DNA from: Alcanivorax hongdengensis A-11-3
GTDB taxonomy: Bacteria > Pseudomonadota > Gammaproteobacteria > Pseudomonadales > Alcanivoracaceae
Direction of reading: 5' to 3'
Length of the DNA stretch: 64,000 nt
NCBI RefSeq assembly: GCF_000300995.1
Contig: NZ_AMRJ01000005.1
Coordinates: 79,701 to 143,700, forward strand
Below are positions 1-7,503 of the stretch, one piece after another (positions within the stretch are counted from its first letter, which is position 1; the number at the start of each line of letters is the position of its first letter). The position numbers were made by a program, and so were the translations under genes. The notes under the pieces are model-generated. The model had not been told where the DNA came from. It saw nothing but the letters and a program-made list of their open reading frames with translations, and did not search any database.

Positions 1-293
1 GCACAGGGCAGCACTTCGGTGGCCAGCGCATCGGTGAGGGTCTTGCCGTTGCTCTCGCTCACCGTGCGAGCCAGATCCTCGGCCCGGTCAACGATATAGC
101 TGCGCATCATGCGAATATGGCGGGCGCGTTCCTTGAAGGATTTGGCCGCCCAGACAGCTTGTGCCTGCCGGGCCTTTGCCATGCGCTCGCCCAGCGTGGC
201 CAGGTCGGTTTCGTTCAGCTCGGCCACCGCGGTACCGGTGGCCGGGTTGGTATCAAGCACCACCTTGGGGGTGTGGGTTTGTTGTGCGGTCAT
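1..293 (-). CDS. Aldehyde dehydrogenase family protein, N-terminal fragment (runs off the window)
   Basis: The minus strand reads open from an ATG at 293 to the window edge, about 97 codons. The start is MTAQQTHTPKVV, followed by NPATGTAVAEL, then VWAAKSFKERARHI and SNGKTLTDALATEVLP. This is the usual N-terminal part of the NAD(P)-dependent aldehyde dehydrogenase superfamily, which oxidises aldehydes to acids. The catalytic Cys and Glu lie outside the window, so substrate cannot be judged. An in-frame ATG pair lies a few codons upstream (about 308-311), but an AGAGA stretch at a suitable distance favours 293. It lies 95 bases downstream of the efflux genes on the same strand. Confidence 0.85.
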   Translation of the reverse strand, partial: MTAQQTHTPKVVLDTNPATGTAVAELNETDLATLGERMAKARQAQAVWAAKSFKERARHIRMMRSYIVDRAEDLARTVSESNGKTLTDALATEVLPC

Positions 294-314
294 GATGTCT
301 CTCTTCATCATTCC

Positions 315-332
315 GGGCAGGGCGGCCTGCCC
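315..332 (-). other. Short GC-rich hairpin in the leader of the aldehyde dehydrogenase gene
   Basis: GGGCAGG and CCTGCCC form a perfect 7-bp stem with a four-base loop. It sits about 20 bases before the aldehyde dehydrogenase start, between it and the FUSC gene. No T-tract follows, so an ordinary intrinsic terminator is unlikely. It may affect read-through or translation; that is inference. Confidence 0.4.
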
Positions 333-388
333 GTGGTCAATCCATCGGGGTCTGAAAACAGGGCTCATACAAGCTGTAGACACACAGT

Positions 389-2470
389 CTATCCGTTGTT
401 GATGGCGGCGTCTGTGCCTGCAATGCGACCGGCCAGTCGCTGGAAGGTGAATACCAGCCGCTCCAGCGCGCCGTCAATCAGGTCCCGGCGGTGAACGGCG
501 TCCGGCTGACTGTACGCCAGCTGATCAAGCAGGGTCGCGCAGGCGCGGGCGAAGTCCGGGTCGGTTTCGCCGCGGGCACAGGCACGAAACGCCCGAGCCA
601 GGCTTTGCTGCCAGTGCTGGCCGGCCTGCACCAGCGCCGCGTCCGCGTAACTTTCCAGGCGCCCCTGCAGCCAGCGTGACACCTGGCCCAGGTTGAGGGC
701 GGTGAGGCCCAGGTCGGTATAGTGACGCTGTTCCTGCGGCAGCACCTTGTCGCATTCGGCCAGCCGTCGCAGCCGGTCGGCCATGCGGCCGTTAAACCAC
801 TGTTCGCTATGGTGATAGGCCGGGTTGGCCAATCGCGCCAGGTCATCGGCGATACTGGCCAGCAGGCGACGACGCATCAGCCCGGCGCTGGGCGGCGTGA
901 TCAGGCGGAACATCAAATAGGCGAGAATGATGCCCAGGGTGACCGCCAGGCCACTGCTGAGAGTCTGGTCCATGGCAAAGGCCATGTTGTTGCCGGGCCG
1001 CACCAGAATGATGAAGGGCGTGCAGAAGCCCAGCCCGTAGGCCATGGTGGCCCGGTCGCTGATGGCCAGCAGGCCGAGAAATAGCGGCGCGCCCATCAGC
1101 ATCACCAGCAGAGGGAAATCGCCGCTGCTGGCCGCCAGCAGTGGCAGGGTGAAGAACAGCCCGGTGGGCAGGGCAATCAGGGCACCGATCACCGCTTTCT
1201 GCAGCACCAGCTCCGGTGCTGGCAGGCGGGCAAAAAGGATGGTGAAGATGACCGGCATCACCATTAGCAAAATGGCCGAGGAAGAGGCGGTGCCGATCCA
1301 CAGCCCGGCGGCGACCAGAAAGACCAGCGCGCTGCGCAGCGCCACGGCCAGGGCCAGCAGCGGATCACGATAGGGTTGCAGGCGGTTGGCGCGCAGCAGG
1401 GTCTGATCATGTCGGGCCAGGGCCCGGTTGGCTTCCAGGGCCACAATCAGATCGGCGATCAGGTTCTGGCTAACCTGGAAGAAACGTTTCTGCAGGGGCG
1501 GGGCATCGTCGCTCTGGGCGTCTTCCGCCTGGCGCAGCTGTTGACGCAGGCGCTGGCCCAGCTGCACACCTTCCTCGCCGGAACCGGCTTCGCGCAGTTG
1601 GCGAAAGCCGTCACGCATCTGCTCATGGAGCTGCTCGAGGGCCGGTGTCATCAGATCCTGGTGGTTGCGCTTGAGGCGGGCAAAGACCCGGATACGCGCC
1701 ACCAGGGCGAGAATTTTCTGGCACACCACACTGGCGGCCCGGGCCTGCCCCTGACCCAGCTGGCCCTCGTAGCTCACCGCGCTGCTGTCATCGTTGAGGG
1801 CGAAGACGCTCTGCAACAACGTATCGGCCCGGGCGTGGCGCTGGTGGTGGCTGCCCGCGGGGTCCAGCTCCAGTTCCAGATAGGCCAGCGTCTGGTTGAG
1901 GGCGTCACGGGAATGGCCGATCAGCAGGTCTCCCACATGGGCCGGCCACAGCAGGTGACTGACCAGGGTGGCACAGACTGCCCCCAGGCCCAGTTCGCTG
2001 ATGCGGGCGCTGGCCAGGGAGAACACCTGGGCGCTGGTCAGTGAGTCGCCGATGGCCAGCGACAGCACCACGATCAGGGTGGCAGTGACGCCGGCCATGG
2101 CGAAGCCGTAAATGAAGTTGGCCTGGCGAACCCAGGCGGAGGCGCCGGCGTTGAAGGCCAGCCACAGGGCCAGGGCGGCGATGGCCAGGCCAGGATAGGG
2201 CATCAGATTGGCGAGGATGACAATGCCCACGGCGCCGCCGATCAGGGTGCCGACGATCTGGCAGAGCCCCTTTTCCAGCACCAGCCCGGTTTCCGGGCGC
2301 ACCTGCAGGAAGACCGCCGAGATCAGCGCCCAGTAGGGACGCTCCAGCTGCATGAGCATGGCCAGATAGAGCGCCAGGGTCATGGCGATGATGCCTTTGA
2401 GGGCAAATAGCACGCTGCTGCGTGGCGGTGTCAGGAACACCGCCAGGCGTGGATCAAGCGCCGTCATCAT
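389..2470 (-). CDS. FUSC-family transporter, AaeB-like aromatic acid efflux permease
   Basis: A 693-residue inner-membrane protein with the FUSC/AaeB layout: a hydrophobic bundle at about residues 22-178, a hydrophilic central region to about 360, a second bundle to about 520, and a soluble tail. The first bundle carries RPYWALISAVFLQVRPETG and KGLCQIVGTLIGGA, matching the family signature. AaeB proteins export hydroxylated aromatic carboxylic acids with an AaeA adaptor. The start overlaps the end of the HlyD gene by 17 bases, and a DUF1656 gene lies just upstream, as in aaeXAB. The substrate is unknown, and no LysR regulator (AaeR) is next to it. Confidence 0.88.
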   Translation of the reverse strand: MMTALDPRLAVFLTPPRSSVLFALKGIIAMTLALYLAMLMQLERPYWALISAVFLQVRPETGLVLEKGLCQIVGTLIGGAVGIVILANLMPYPGLAIAALALWLAFNAGASAWVRQANFIYGFAMAGVTATLIVVLSLAIGDSLTSAQVFSLASARISELGLGAVCATLVSHLLWPAHVGDLLIGHSRDALNQTLAYLELELDPAGSHHQRHARADTLLQSVFALNDDSSAVSYEGQLGQGQARAASVVCQKILALVARIRVFARLKRNHQDLMTPALEQLHEQMRDGFRQLREAGSGEEGVQLGQRLRQQLRQAEDAQSDDAPPLQKRFFQVSQNLIADLIVALEANRALARHDQTLLRANRLQPYRDPLLALAVALRSALVFLVAAGLWIGTASSSAILLMVMPVIFTILFARLPAPELVLQKAVIGALIALPTGLFFTLPLLAASSGDFPLLVMLMGAPLFLGLLAISDRATMAYGLGFCTPFIILVRPGNNMAFAMDQTLSSGLAVTLGIILAYLMFRLITPPSAGLMRRRLLASIADDLARLANPAYHHSEQWFNGRMADRLRRLAECDKVLPQEQRHYTDLGLTALNLGQVSRWLQGRLESYADAALVQAGQHWQQSLARAFRACARGETDPDFARACATLLDQLAYSQPDAVHRRDLIDGALERLVFTFQRLAGRIAGTDAAINNG

Positions 2471-3335
2471 CGTGCGGGGCCGTCTCGAGACGGATGGTGG
2501 CGGTCATGCCGGCGGCCAGAATGACGTGGTCGGGCAGGGTGTCCAGGGTAATGTCCACGGGGATGCGCTGGGCCAGACGTACCCAGTTGAACGACGGCTG
2601 CACCTGGGGCAGGAGCTGGTTGTCGGTGCGGGTGTTGGCATTGGCAATGGCGGTGCCGATGCTGCTGACATGGCCGCTGAGCTCATGGCCACCATTCATT
2701 AGAATGACCCTGGCTTTCTGGCCGATGTGGATGCCATCCAGCTTGGTTTCCTCGAAATAGCCGGTGGCGTAGTAGCTGTTTTCCCTGACCAGTGACATCA
2801 CCGGTGTGCCCCGGGTGACGTAATTCCCGGCGCGCAGGTTGAGATTGACGATGCTGCCGGCGGCCGGCGCATGTATCTGTGTGCGCGCCAGATTCAGTTC
2901 GTCACTGTCCAGCTGGGCACTGGCGATGGCCACATTGGCCTCGGCCAGCTGCGCCTGGATCTGGGCGGTATCCAGGTCTTCCTGGCTGATGGCGTGATTG
3001 GCGCGCAGCTGTTTGCGACGCTGGTACTGGTGCTGGCTGAGGCGGCTGGCCACCTGCTGGTGCTGTAGCTCGGCCCGGGACTTGGTCACCTGGGCGCGGT
3101 AGTGGCTGTCATCAATGGTCAGCAGCAGCTGGCCTTTCTCTACCCGCTGATGATCGCTGACATCAAGCTGGCGCACCCAGCCGGAAACATCCGGGGACAG
3201 GGTAATGACCTCGGCGCGGATGCGCCCGTCACGGGTCCAGGGGGCATAGAGGTAATAATGCCAGACCCAGGTGCCGGCCAGTATGGCGACGATAACGATG
3301 ACAACGGTGAGCAGAATTCGCAGTGACAGTCGCAT
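2454..3335 (-). CDS. HlyD-family membrane fusion protein, AaeA-like
   Basis: A 293-residue periplasmic adaptor with one N-terminal membrane helix at about residues 6-27, followed by YLYAPWTRDGRIRAEV, the characteristic AaeA/EmrA-type segment. A lipoyl half-motif (PDVSGWVRQLDV) and an alpha-helical hairpin at about 75-140 follow, then the second lipoyl half (IHAPAAGSIVNLNLRAG) and a beta-barrel region. It would link the FUSC permease to the outer membrane. It sits between the DUF1656 gene and the permease gene, overlapping the latter, so co-translation is likely. Confidence 0.88.
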   Translation of the reverse strand: MRLSLRILLTVVIVIVAILAGTWVWHYYLYAPWTRDGRIRAEVITLSPDVSGWVRQLDVSDHQRVEKGQLLLTIDDSHYRAQVTKSRAELQHQQVASRLSQHQYQRRKQLRANHAISQEDLDTAQIQAQLAEANVAIASAQLDSDELNLARTQIHAPAAGSIVNLNLRAGNYVTRGTPVMSLVRENSYYATGYFEETKLDGIHIGQKARVILMNGGHELSGHVSSIGTAIANANTRTDNQLLPQVQPSFNWVRLAQRIPVDITLDTLPDHVILAAGMTATIRLETAPHDDDGA

Positions 3336-3361
3336 GGTCCCTTGCCGTCAGAGGTGGTCGG

Positions 3362-3562
3362 TCAGCCCAGTAGCCGCAGGGCCAGGGCGCTGTAACAGAC
3401 AAAGAGTGCCACGTAGAACCAGGCATCTTTCCAGAGCCATTGCTGGCCGTTAAGGCGATGGATGGCAAGACGGGTCAGGCCGGTGAGCACCAGGCCCACC
3501 AGGGCAAATGCCAGCAGCGGGCTGAACAGCAGGCCGCCCAGTGTCATTTCACGAAGCCACAT
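3362..3562 (-). CDS. DUF1656 small membrane protein, AaeX-like
   Basis: A 66-residue, very hydrophobic protein with two predicted membrane helices, about residues 10-33 and 45-65. The start MWLREMTLGGLLFSPLL and the tryptophan/tyrosine-containing second helix match the DUF1656 family that accompanies AaeA/AaeB efflux pairs. Its molecular role is not known. It lies 26 bases upstream of the HlyD gene on the same strand, giving the order X-A-B of aaeXAB. Confidence 0.8.
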   Translation of the reverse strand: MWLREMTLGGLLFSPLLAFALVGLVLTGLTRLAIHRLNGQQWLWKDAWFYVALFVCYSALALRLLG

Positions 3563-3641
3563 GGCCCCTCGCCATCAACGATCCTTGATGACCCATGGTA
3601 GCGGTCTGCGGGGCAGGGGGCACCCGCTGTTTGGGGATTTT

Positions 3642-4775
3642 TCAGCTGGCGGCCAGCAAATTATCCAGCAGCTGGCGGTAGATACGGGTGAGGGTATCCA
3701 GCTCACTGATCGAGGTGTGCTCGTCAACCTTGTGGATGGTGGCATTCACCGGCCCCAATTCCACCACCTGGGCGCCGGTGGGCGCGATGAAACGCCCGTC
3801 GGAGGTCCCGCCGGCGGTGGACAGCTCGGTGTCCTGGCCGGTGACGGTGGCGATGGCCGCCACGGCGGCATCCACCAGCGCGCCGCGGTCGGTGAGAAAC
3901 GGCTGGCCGGACAGGGTCCACTGCAACTCGTAGTCCAGGCCGTGCCGGTCGAGAATCGCTTCGGTGCGCTCACGCAGCATGGCTTCGGTGAGTTCGGTGG
4001 AGAAGCGGAAATTGAAGATCACCTCGCAGCTGCCCGGAATCACGTTGGTGGCCCCGGTGCCGGCGTTGATGTTGGAGATCTGAAAACTGGTGGCCGGGAA
4101 AAAGGCGTTGCCCTGGTCCCATTCGGTGGCGGCCAGTTCCGCCAGCGCCGGAGCGGCGTCGTGGACCGGGTTGCGGGCCAGGTGCGGGTAGGCCACATGG
4201 CCCTGAATGCCCTTGACCACCAGGCGGGCGCCCAGCGAGCCGCGGCGCCCATTCTTGATCACATCCCCCACGGTATCGGTGGACGAGGGCTCGCCCACCA
4301 GACAGTAGTCGATCTGTTCGTTACGGGCCTGCAGGTGCTCGACCACCTTGACGGTACCGTTCACGGACGGGCCTTCCTCGTCGGCGGTGATCAGCAGCGC
4401 CAGGCTACCGTCATGGTCCGGGTGTTCGGCCACGAACTCCTCCATGGCCACCAGCATCGCCGCGATGGAGCCCTTCATATCCGCTGTGCCACGCCCGTAC
4501 AGCAAGTCGCCATCCTGGGTGGGAGTAAACGGATCATGTTTCCAGGCGCCCTTGTCGCCGGTGGGCACCACATCGGTGTGCCCGGCAAACACGAACAGGG
4601 GGCCGCTGTTGCCACGGCGAGCCCACAGGTTACGCACCTCCTCGAACCACAGGGTTTCGCACTGGAAGCCCAGGGCCTGCAGCTTTTCGATCATCCAGTC
4701 CTGGCAGCCCTGGTCATCCGGCGTGACGGAGGGGCGGCGGATCAGTTCCTTGGTGTAGTCGAGAGTGCGGGACAT
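3642..4775 (-). CDS. dapE: Succinyl-diaminopimelate desuccinylase
   Basis: A 377-residue zinc peptidase-family enzyme (E. coli DapE is 375) that hydrolyses N-succinyl-LL-diaminopimelate to LL-DAP and succinate in lysine and peptidoglycan synthesis. Metal and catalytic motifs are present: [10 protein letters not shown] (His66), GRGTADMKG (Asp99), [12 protein letters not shown] (Glu133/Glu134), GEPSS (Glu162) and a C-terminal HKVDEH (His348). It is the last gene of the minus-strand map-glnD-dapC-yffB-dapD-dapE series, separated from dapD by a REP-like inverted repeat. Confidence 0.96.
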   Translation of the reverse strand: MSRTLDYTKELIRRPSVTPDDQGCQDWMIEKLQALGFQCETLWFEEVRNLWARRGNSGPLFVFAGHTDVVPTGDKGAWKHDPFTPTQDGDLLYGRGTADMKGSIAAMLVAMEEFVAEHPDHDGSLALLITADEEGPSVNGTVKVVEHLQARNEQIDYCLVGEPSSTDTVGDVIKNGRRGSLGARLVVKGIQGHVAYPHLARNPVHDAAPALAELAATEWDQGNAFFPATSFQISNINAGTGATNVIPGSCEVIFNFRFSTELTEAMLRERTEAILDRHGLDYELQWTLSGQPFLTDRGALVDAAVAAIATVTGQDTELSTAGGTSDGRFIAPTGAQVVELGPVNATIHKVDEHTSISELDTLTRIYRQLLDNLLAAS

Positions 4776-4808
4776 GGGGCTTCCAAGTATCGATGGCTAA
4801 GGTCGTCC

Positions 4809-4869
4809 CTGTGGGAGCGTGCTTGCACGCGAAGCCGGTGCTATTGGCGTGCAAGCACACTCCCACAGA
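4809..4869. repeat. REP-like inverted repeat between dapD and dapE
   Basis: The arms at 4809-4830 and 4848-4869 are 22 bases each and pair with a single mismatch, around a 17-base centre. The arm sequence (CTGTGGGAGCGTGCTTGC...) resembles pseudomonad REP units. It lies in the 115-base gap between dapD and dapE, so it would form a strong hairpin in their shared transcript. The REP identity is from recall. Only an echo of the arm (GTAGGAGCCTTGCGGCTC near 12961) occurs elsewhere in the window. Confidence 0.7.
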
Positions 4870-4890
4870 TGGCAGTCTGGGCGTGGTGCT

Positions 4891-5922
4891 TTAGTTGTGC
4901 GAGTGCAGCTCTTCGTTGAGAGCGATGGCGCTCTTGTTGGTCAGACACTGCACGGCGCCGTTGGTGGTATTGCGACGGAACAGCAGGTCGGATTTGCCGG
5001 CCAGATCGCGGGCCTTGACGGTGTCGACGATCTCGCCCTTGTCGTCCAGCAGCTGCACCTTGGAGCCGGCGGTAATGTAGAGCCCGGCCTCGATGGTGCA
5101 ACGGTCGCCCAGCGGGATGCCGGTGCCGGCGTTGGCGCCCAGCAGGCAGCCTTCGCCCAGGGAGATGATGATGTTGCCGCCGCCGGACAGGGTGCCCATG
5201 GTGGAGGCGCCGCCGCCGATGTCGGAGCCCTTGCCGACGAAGACGCCGGCGGAGATGCGGCCTTCAATCATGCCCGGGCCTTCGGTGCCGGCGTTAAAGT
5301 TGATGAAGCCCTCATGCATGATGGTGGTGCCTTCGCCCACGTAGGCGCCCAGGCGCACCCGTGAAGTATCCGCAATACGCACGCCCCTGGGCACCACGTA
5401 GTCGGTCATCTTGGGGAACTTGTCGACGCTGTTCACTTCCAGCACGGTGCCGTTGAGGCGGGCCAGCAGCTGGCGCTCGGGCAGCTCTTCCAGGTCCACC
5501 GCGCCTTCATTGGTCCAGGCCACGTTGGGCAGTAGCGGGAACATGCCGGACAGGTTAACGCCGTGGGGTTTGACCAGACGATGGGAAATCAGGTGCAGCT
5601 TGAGGTAGGCCTCGGGGGTGGAAGCCGGCTCTGCATCGGTTTCCAGCACGGTGCAGACCACCGGGCGATCACTTTCCTGAAAGGCCACGGCATAGCTGGC
5701 TTCATGTTCGAAGCCGGCGTCACGCCATTCGCGGGCAATATGTTGAACCTGGCGGTGGGTCAGCTCGATGGCCGCATTGCCCCCCTGGTAGCCCAGCTCT
5801 TCGCGGATTACCTCCAGCAGTTTGCTGTCCGGGTTCAGGGCCGGGTCCGGGTAAAACACTTCCAGCCATTGATCGTTACGGTTCTTGGTGCCACAGCCCA
5901 GGGCCAGTGCGAAAATGCTCAT
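4891..5922 (-). CDS. dapD: 2,3,4,5-tetrahydropyridine-2,6-dicarboxylate N-succinyltransferase
   Basis: A 343-residue enzyme of the long pseudomonad DapD type (about 344 residues, against 274 in E. coli). It transfers succinyl from succinyl-CoA to tetrahydrodipicolinate. The N-terminus (ALGCGTKNRNDQWLEVFY) matches the pseudomonad form. The C-terminal half is a left-handed beta-helix of hexapeptide repeats, for example IADTSRVRLGAYVGEGTTI and GNIIISLGEGCLLGANAG. It follows the YffB gene at 10 bases and precedes dapE. Confidence 0.95.
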   Translation of the reverse strand: MSIFALALGCGTKNRNDQWLEVFYPDPALNPDSKLLEVIREELGYQGGNAAIELTHRQVQHIAREWRDAGFEHEASYAVAFQESDRPVVCTVLETDAEPASTPEAYLKLHLISHRLVKPHGVNLSGMFPLLPNVAWTNEGAVDLEELPERQLLARLNGTVLEVNSVDKFPKMTDYVVPRGVRIADTSRVRLGAYVGEGTTIMHEGFINFNAGTEGPGMIEGRISAGVFVGKGSDIGGGASTMGTLSGGGNIIISLGEGCLLGANAGTGIPLGDRCTIEAGLYITAGSKVQLLDDKGEIVDTVKARDLAGKSDLLFRRNTTNGAVQCLTNKSAIALNEELHSHN

Positions 5923-5932
5923 GGGGGTCCTC

Positions 5933-6283
5933 TCAACCTTTCAGTAATTGCTGCCACGCGTCGGCCTTGAAGCCGGCGGTGAGAATGCTGTCGTTCTGCA
6001 GGATCGGGCGCTTGATGATGGACGGGTTGTCCTGGGCCACCTGCATGGCCTTGTCGGCATCCATGCTGTCACGCAGGGCCTCGTCTAGTTTACGCCAGGT
6101 GGTGCCACGACGGTTAATCACGGTTTCCCAGCCCAGGGTGTCGATCCACTGGCGCAGGGCCTGTGTGTTCACGCCTTCCTTCTTGTAATCATGGAAGTGG
6201 TAGGCAATGCCGTTATCGTCCAGCCACTTCATGGCCTTTTTCATGGTATCGCAATTCTTGATACCGAAGACGGTCAGTTCCAT
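5933..6283 (-). CDS. ArsC/Spx-family thioredoxin-fold protein, YffB-like
   Basis: A 116-residue protein with the ArsC/YffB pattern: FGIKNCDTMKKAMKWL with a single N-terminal Cys, YKKEGV, RRGTTWRKLDE, and a cis-proline region PSIIKRPIL. The family is usually annotated as arsenate reductase-like, but YffB proteins are not true arsenate reductases and their substrate is unsettled. It sits between dapC and dapD on the same strand, an arrangement common in pseudomonads. A role in lysine synthesis is not implied by sequence. Confidence 0.85.
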   Translation of the reverse strand: MELTVFGIKNCDTMKKAMKWLDDNGIAYHFHDYKKEGVNTQALRQWIDTLGWETVINRRGTTWRKLDEALRDSMDADKAMQVAQDNPSIIKRPILQNDSILTAGFKADAWQQLLKG

Positions 6284-6304
6284 GTTGGTTTCCCTCTAAC
6301 GCTC

Positions 6305-7486
6305 CTACAGGGTATCCAGCAGTGCCTTGATGCGCGTTGCCCCTTCAATACATTCCTCCAGCGGTGCCACCAGTGCCATGCGCACGCGGTTGCTGCCGGG
6401 GTTTTTGCCGTTCACGGTGCGCGACAGGTAACGGCCGGGCAGCACGGTGACATTCTGTTCCGCCTGCAGTCGCTTGGCGAAGGCCTCATCGCTGATGGGG
6501 GTTTTCGGCCACAGGTAAAAGCCTGCTGACGGGGCGGATACCTTAAGGGGGCCACCGAGAATGTCCAGTACGGCGTCGAACTTTTCCCGGTAAAGGGCGC
6601 GGTTGTGTGCCACATGGGCTTCATCCTGCCAGGCAGCGATGCTGGCCAGCTGGTGGTGAATGGGCATGGCGCAACCGTGGTAGGTGCGATAGCGCAGGAA
6701 GCCGGCGAGGATTTCCCGGTCACCGGCCACAAAACCGGAACGCAGTCCCGGCAGGTTGGAGCGCTTGGACAGGGAGTGGAAGACCACGCAACGGCGGTAG
6801 TCATCGCGGCCCAGGGCCGCACAGGCTTGCAGCAAGCCGGCGGGGGGCTTGTCGCGGTAGATTTCCGAGTAGCACTCGTCGGAGGCGATCACGAAGTCGT
6901 ACTTGTCCGCCAGCTGGATCAGTGCCTTGAGTTGCGACAGTGACAGGGTGGCACCGGTGGGGTTGCCCGGCGTGCAGATAAACAGCAGCTGGGTGCGAAT
7001 CCAGGTGTCCTCGCTGACCGCATCGAAATCCGGCTGCAGACCGGTGGCATCCGTGCAGGGCAGATAGACCGGCTCACCGCCGGCCAGCAGGGTGGCGCCC
7101 TCGTAGATCTGGTAGAAGGGGTTGGGCATCAGCACCAGCGGCTGACGCTGGCGGTCGATCACCGCCTGGGTAAAGGCAAACAGGGCCTCGCGGGTGCCGT
7201 TCACCGGCAGAACCTGGCCGGCGGGGTCAACGCTGTTGAGGTGGAAGCGCTGCTTCAGCCAGTCGGCAATGGCCTGGCTCAGTTCCGGGATGCCGGCGGT
7301 GGTCGGGTATCTGGCCAGCAGGGCGCTGTTGTCACGCAATACCTGTTGCACAAAATCCGGTGACGGGTGCTTGGGCTCGCCGATGGACAAGGCGATGGGC
7401 GACTTGTCCGAGGCGGGCAGACCGGTAAACAGGGTTTTGAGCTTTTCAAACGGATAGGGATGTAACCGTTCCAGATCGGGATTCAT
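6305..7486 (-). CDS. dapC: Succinyldiaminopimelate transaminase
   Basis: A class I/II PLP aminotransferase of about 393 residues. It carries ICTPGNPTGATLSL, SDECYSEIY, the PLP-lysine motif FHSLSKRSNLPGLRSGF (Lys241) and a C-terminal RVRMALV segment containing the substrate-binding Arg. The N-terminus MNPDLERLHPYPFEKL is typical of DapC. I start at the ATG at 7486 rather than a codon at 7564 that would overlap glnD. Its place between glnD and dapD supports N-succinyl-2-amino-6-ketopimelate as substrate. Confidence 0.93.
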   Translation of the reverse strand: MNPDLERLHPYPFEKLKTLFTGLPASDKSPIALSIGEPKHPSPDFVQQVLRDNSALLARYPTTAGIPELSQAIADWLKQRFHLNSVDPAGQVLPVNGTREALFAFTQAVIDRQRQPLVLMPNPFYQIYEGATLLAGGEPVYLPCTDATGLQPDFDAVSEDTWIRTQLLFICTPGNPTGATLSLSQLKALIQLADKYDFVIASDECYSEIYRDKPPAGLLQACAALGRDDYRRCVVFHSLSKRSNLPGLRSGFVAGDREILAGFLRYRTYHGCAMPIHHQLASIAAWQDEAHVAHNRALYREKFDAVLDILGGPLKVSAPSAGFYLWPKTPISDEAFAKRLQAEQNVTVLPGRYLSRTVNGKNPGSNRVRMALVAPLEECIEGATRIKALLDTL

Positions 7487-7503
7487 AAAGGGGCTCTTAA
7501 CGT

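Noticed and set aside
3462..4919. A 485-residue plus-strand frame across the DUF1656 gene and dapE
   Set aside because: It is antisense to a well-supported dapE and the DUF1656 gene.
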